A stretch of DNA of 5,729 nucleotides from Phycisphaerales bacterium (GTDB taxonomy: Bacteria; Planctomycetota; Phycisphaerae; SM23-33): contig PMYM01000004.1 in assembly GCA_003171235.1 (NCBI GenBank), forward strand, positions 32,833 to 38,561, in the 5' to 3' direction. The notes under the pieces are model-generated. The model was not told where the DNA came from. It made no database searches and worked only from the letters and a program-made list of their open reading frames with translations. Of the stretch, positions 5,639 through 5,729 are shown in pieces. A program made the position numbers and the translations under genes. Position 1 is the first letter of the stretch; each line of letters starts with the position of its first letter.

Positions 5639-5672
5639 TAGCCAGTAGCCGGTAGCCAGTTGGCGGTAGCAC
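5639..5672. repeat. Heptamer repeat, right part, beyond the insertion sequence
   Basis: TAG (5639-5641, right copy of the probable target duplication) and CCA (5642-5644) complete the interrupted unit. They are followed by GTAGCCG (5645-5651), GTAGCCA (5652-5658), GTTGGCG (5659-5665) and GTAGCAC (5666-5672). The phase is continuous with the left part once the element and one TAG are removed. Confidence 0.75.
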
Positions 5673-5688
5673 GGGCGTCTCGCCCGTG
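5670..5688. repeat. GC-rich palindrome, 8-bp arms
   Basis: CACGGGCG (5670-5677) and CGCCCGTG (5681-5688) are perfect inverted arms around a TCT loop. This would form a very stable hairpin in RNA or single-stranded DNA. No U-tract follows (tccaaagg), so it is not a typical intrinsic terminator. It is more like a dispersed palindromic (REP-like) element. The remaining 41 bp to the window end show no supportable gene. Confidence 0.7.
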
Positions 5689-5729
5689 TCCAAAGGCCTT
5701 CCTTTTCGATGGTCGTCGGTCATGGGCGA

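Noticed and set aside
5670..5710. GC palindrome as an intrinsic terminator
   Set aside because: No run of T follows the stem. The bases after it are tccaaaggcc, and the later TTTT (5703-5706) is too far away.
5709..5729. ATG at 5709 as the start of a following gene
   Set aside because: Only seven codons fit before the window ends, there is no ribosome binding site, and the codons match no recognisable start.

Overview
This is a GC-rich bacterial window. It carries an electron-transfer/acyl-CoA oxidation gene set on the plus strand, interrupted by a small minus-strand two-gene module and followed by a complete insertion sequence. Strong G/C preference at third codon positions, short intergenic heptamer repeats and a GC palindrome suggest an environmental bacterium, perhaps Planctomycetota or Desulfobacterota. 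That placement is a guess from style, not from a marker gene.

Layout. Bases 1-855 hold electron transfer flavoprotein subunit beta (etfB), whose first ~20 codons lie outside the window. After an 84-bp gap containing a heptamer repeat comes subunit alpha (etfA, 940-1980). One base later, on the opposite strand, ends a nucleotidyltransferase-fold gene (1982-2431). It overlaps by 47 bp an upstream gene for a 61-residue helical protein (2385-2570). Diverging from this pair, the plus strand resumes with a 583-residue acyl-CoA dehydrogenase (2672-4423). The rest is an insertion sequence of about 1,191 bp (4448-5638), with perfect 19-bp terminal inverted repeats and one intact DDE transposase gene (4539-5621), followed by repeat and palindrome sequence to the window end.

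How the genes fit together. The dehydrogenase oxidises an acyl-CoA to an enoyl-CoA and should hand its electrons to the EtfA/EtfB heterodimer. The etfB-etfA-dehydrogenase order makes a coherent functional unit. The nucleotidyltransferase pair looks like a foreign module: opposite strand, visibly lower GC, overlapping genes, and a composition like minimal nucleotidyltransferase two-gene systems. It sits exactly between etfA and the dehydrogenase.

Most interesting observations: (i) a long RNA hairpin in the transposase leader buries the whole Shine-Dalgarno sequence; (ii) the nucleotidyltransferase/small-protein pair may be a little-described toxin-antitoxin-like module; (iii) two intergenic regions carry the same family of 7-bp tandem repeats, and the insertion sequence landed inside one of them, so the empty site can be reconstructed in exact 7-bp phase.
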